Shown here piece by piece: positions 62,474-64,000 of a stretch of DNA of 64,000 bases. Below the pieces are notes generated by a model, which searched no databases, was not told the origin of the DNA, and saw only the letters and a list, made by a program, of their open reading frames with translations. Source of the stretch: Chitinophaga oryziterrae (GTDB lineage Bacteria; Bacteroidota; Bacteroidia; Chitinophagales; Chitinophagaceae); NCBI RefSeq assembly GCF_009758125.1, contig NZ_WRXO01000010.1, positions 62,001 through 126,000 on the forward strand. The letters run 5' to 3'. Both the position numbers and the translations under genes were made by a program. Position 1 is the first letter of the stretch; the number at the start of each line of letters is the position of its first letter.

Positions 62474-62639
62474 TTTCTATTATAACGAACAGGGATATGT
62501 GGTCCTGACAGAAGTATTTCACATCAAACGTGGACATTGTTGTGGAAATGGCTGTAAACATTGTCCATACGCATATGAAAACGTCACATCTCCCAAAAAA
62601 GAAGCACTCCTTGCCCGAAGAAGGCAAAACGAAGAATAG
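62445..62639 (+). CDS. DUF5522 family small Cys-rich protein
   Basis: 64 residues. An N-terminal strand segment (EGIDFYYNEQGYVVLTEVFHIKRG) leads to a compact Cys cluster HCCGNGCKHCPYAYE and a basic Lys/Arg tail. The four Cys in 10 residues suggest a metal site, perhaps zinc or an iron-sulfur cluster. It matches the DUF5522 family of unknown function. It overlaps trmB by 29 bases, so coupled translation is likely; this hints at a role in tRNA modification, which is inference. Confidence 0.88.
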   Translation: MKQPLVEGIDFYYNEQGYVVLTEVFHIKRGHCCGNGCKHCPYAYENVTSPKKEALLARRRQNEE

Positions 62640-62780
62640 TCATAATTCATCTTTTTCCCACTCCTGCCCTTATGCAGGAAATGCCGGAGCGGAAGATATC
62701 AGCAAAGGATGATAAAATATTAAATTTTAAAGACGTACTTTGGCTACCGGCCATTGCACGAACTAAAACCACCAAATAAT

Positions 62781-63224
62781 ATGTCAGTACTCAAATTAAA
62801 GCTGGATCAGGATCAGTTGCTGGAAGATTTCTTTGAGTCTACATTTCTCATAGGTATCGTTTCCTCAGCGCGCGACTATCAGCTTTGCTGGCAGATAAAC
62901 AACCATATGCATTATAATTTCCGGGTCAACAACTCACTGGAAATAAACTTGTCCAAACATCAGAGGGCCTTCTATTTCAGTGTATTTGACTACGAAGAGC
63001 CTACAAAATCAGTATCACACTACTTTTATAATAATCATTGTAAAGCGGAATTCCTGCTCCCCGAGCTAAAGAATATCGATTATCTCTGGCTCATTAAAGG
63101 TGACTACTATCAGCAACAGGACGTGAAAAAATTAATAGATCAATTGCGCCGTGTAGAGCTTGTACAATTAGTATCTTTATTAGACATCAGAGATATTAAA
63201 AATAAGATGAACCTCATCTTCTAA
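62781..63224 (+). CDS. IPExxxVDY family protein
   Basis: 147 residues from MSVLKLKLDQDQLLEDF. The family-defining motif appears as LPELKNIDYLWLIKG near residue 94, with FLIGIVSSARDYQLCWQINN before it and the HQRAFYFSVFDYEEP strand pair. IPExxxVDY is a small Bacteroidota family of unknown function. The ATG at 62781 is preferred over an upstream TTG (62754). It is transcribed in the same direction as trmB and DUF5522 but about 140 bases away. Confidence 0.85.
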   Translation: MSVLKLKLDQDQLLEDFFESTFLIGIVSSARDYQLCWQINNHMHYNFRVNNSLEINLSKHQRAFYFSVFDYEEPTKSVSHYFYNNHCKAEFLLPELKNIDYLWLIKGDYYQQQDVKKLIDQLRRVELVQLVSLLDIRDIKNKMNLIF

Positions 63225-63305
63225 AACCCGGCACCATGCCGGATCTTCCTCACCGAATCACACCCATGAACAGTAACTATTGTTTCATGTATAAATTCTT
63301 TTGTT

Positions 63306-63536
63306 ATGTGGCAGGAAAAAAACAACCAATTGTACCGTGCTTTCGAGTTTATTGATTTTAAAGATGCATTCGGATTTATGACGAAAGTCGCAATGGTAGC
63401 AGAAAAAATGGACCATCATCCTTACTGGGTCAACGTTTACAATAAGGTAGAAATATATTTGAATACACATGAAGCCGGCAGTGTGGTCACTGAAAAAGAC
63501 CATAAACTGGCAAAAGCGATAGATAGTTTGTTATAA
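63306..63536 (+). CDS. 4a-hydroxytetrahydrobiopterin dehydratase (pterin-4a-carbinolamine dehydratase)
   Basis: 76 residues matching the PCD/DCoH core: FEFIDFKDAFGFMTKVAMVAEKMDHHPYWVNVYNKVEIYLNTHEAGSVVTEKDHKLAKAI carries the conserved His pair HHP, the Trp and the T-H-E motif of the active site. It recycles the pterin cofactor used by aromatic amino acid hydroxylases. Some bacterial members are present without hydroxylases and act in molybdopterin-related or unknown roles. It lacks about 20 N-terminal residues compared with longer homologues (about 95-105 aa). Confidence 0.9.
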   Translation: MWQEKNNQLYRAFEFIDFKDAFGFMTKVAMVAEKMDHHPYWVNVYNKVEIYLNTHEAGSVVTEKDHKLAKAIDSLL

Positions 63537-63553
63537 AATTTTATTCATAAACA

Positions 63554-64000
63554 GTGATTCGTATCCACATACTATTACTGTTGTTTTGTTACTCCATTGA
63601 TGTTTTTGGGGGGATGCCGACAAAAGATACATTGAAGGCAGATTTCGGAAATCTGCCTTCCCGTATTGACTTGAGGCCCTATTTATCAAGCCTTGAGGAC
63701 AATGGGGGACAGCTAACACTACAACAGGTATTATCATCATCATTTACACGCAACGATCAACTTTTCCACGAGCAGAAAAAGAACAGCGGAAAAGTACACA
63801 ATTGCTGGCTGAAGCTGCATGTCCGGAATACAGGTACAAAAGATTCCGTGCTCACCCTCTTTGCAGGATGGCATGATTATATGTACTGGTACGCACAGGA
63901 TTACTCCGGTAATTACCACCTGCTCATGACCACCGGTCTGATGCAGGATAATGCAAACGTGGAAAGATGGGAGCACTACGGGTTTAAAGTAATTGTTCCC
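63554..64000 (+). CDS. N-terminal part of a 7TMR-DISM extracellular sensor protein, cut by the window edge
   Basis: A 149-codon frame starts at GTG (63554, with an in-frame TAA just upstream) and runs off the right end. A signal-like hydrophobic N-terminus (IHILLLLFCYSIDVFGG) is followed by a 7TMR-DISMED2-type region: LTLQQVLSSSFTRNDQ, CWLKLHVRNTGTKDSVLTLF, AGWHDYMYWYAQD. Such proteins usually continue with seven membrane helices and a histidine kinase or cyclase, sensing carbohydrates or similar ligands. The output domain is beyond the window. Confidence 0.8.
   Translation, partial: MIRIHILLLLFCYSIDVFGGMPTKDTLKADFGNLPSRIDLRPYLSSLEDNGGQLTLQQVLSSSFTRNDQLFHEQKKNSGKVHNCWLKLHVRNTGTKDSVLTLFAGWHDYMYWYAQDYSGNYHLLMTTGLMQDNANVERWEHYGFKVIVP

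Overview
The window reads as chromosomal DNA of a gliding-type Bacteroidota, most likely a Chitinophaga-like member of the Chitinophagaceae. The grounds are the gene families: GldC, a PorG-like type IX secretion protein beside uppS and bamA, DUF4290, DUF5522, IPExxxVDY and DUF1080 proteins, the fused mutase IcmF, and a TonB receptor with a carboxypeptidase-regulatory-like plug. The promoters that can be read also have the Bacteroidota form (TTTG about 18-20 nt before TAnnTTTG), and Shine-Dalgarno sequences are mostly absent. No phage, insertion sequence, CRISPR array or rRNA operon was seen. Most of the window is core housekeeping sequence.

Layout. 1-9.7 kb: a GH125 mannosidase diverges from icmF, followed by ligA-tadA and an SPFH protein. 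9.8-16.6 kb: PAS-LuxR regulator, superoxide dismutase, a DUF1080/Gfo-Idh pair, then rpmH-rnpA-yidD-ctpA. 16.7-28.1 kb: a long run of minus-strand genes, gldC, yqeY, cvpA, hydrolase, CBS protein, outer membrane protein, nadK, porG, uppS, bamA, skp, skp. This joins T9SS, lipid carrier synthesis and outer membrane protein assembly. 28.2-33 kb: two glycosyltransferases, a lone OppC-type permease and a hydrolase. 33-41 kb (plus): acyl-CoA dehydrogenase, amidase, siderophore receptor, AhpD-like protein and an orphan korB. 41-50 kb: LysE, GH3, suhB-thiL, a GT39 protein, nagA, VOC protein, omega-amidase and recX. 50-59.7 kb (minus): uvrD, an ECF sigma factor, rpiB, tatC, a CNNM protein, gmk, murA and DUF4290. 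59.9-64 kb: a tryptophan dioxygenase family gene and an Lrp regulator, a strange tRNA-like RNA gene, trmB-DUF5522, IPExxxVDY, pterin dehydratase and the start of a 7TMR-DISM sensor.

The strongest candidates for something undescribed are non-coding. (1) At 61533-61674 there is a tRNA-like gene with a tRNA-Leu-type 5' half, an apparent GUC anticodon, discriminator G, no encoded CCA and a variable region of about 73 nt. It has its own two-box promoter and a strong terminator, just upstream of trmB. (2) Three intergenic elements (8324-8380, 29340-29427, 41078-41168) have unrelated sequences but share one architecture: 11-nt periodic repeats folded back into a palindrome. Two of them are perfect inverted repeats with 2-nt loops. 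(3) rnpA has no in-frame ATG, GTG or TTG before its conserved N-terminus, which implies an unusual start codon or a sequence error. (4) MurA carries Asp at the position of the fosfomycin-target Cys.

Limits: all assignments rest on reading motifs and known family features. No database or folding program was run, and the RNA structures were folded by hand.
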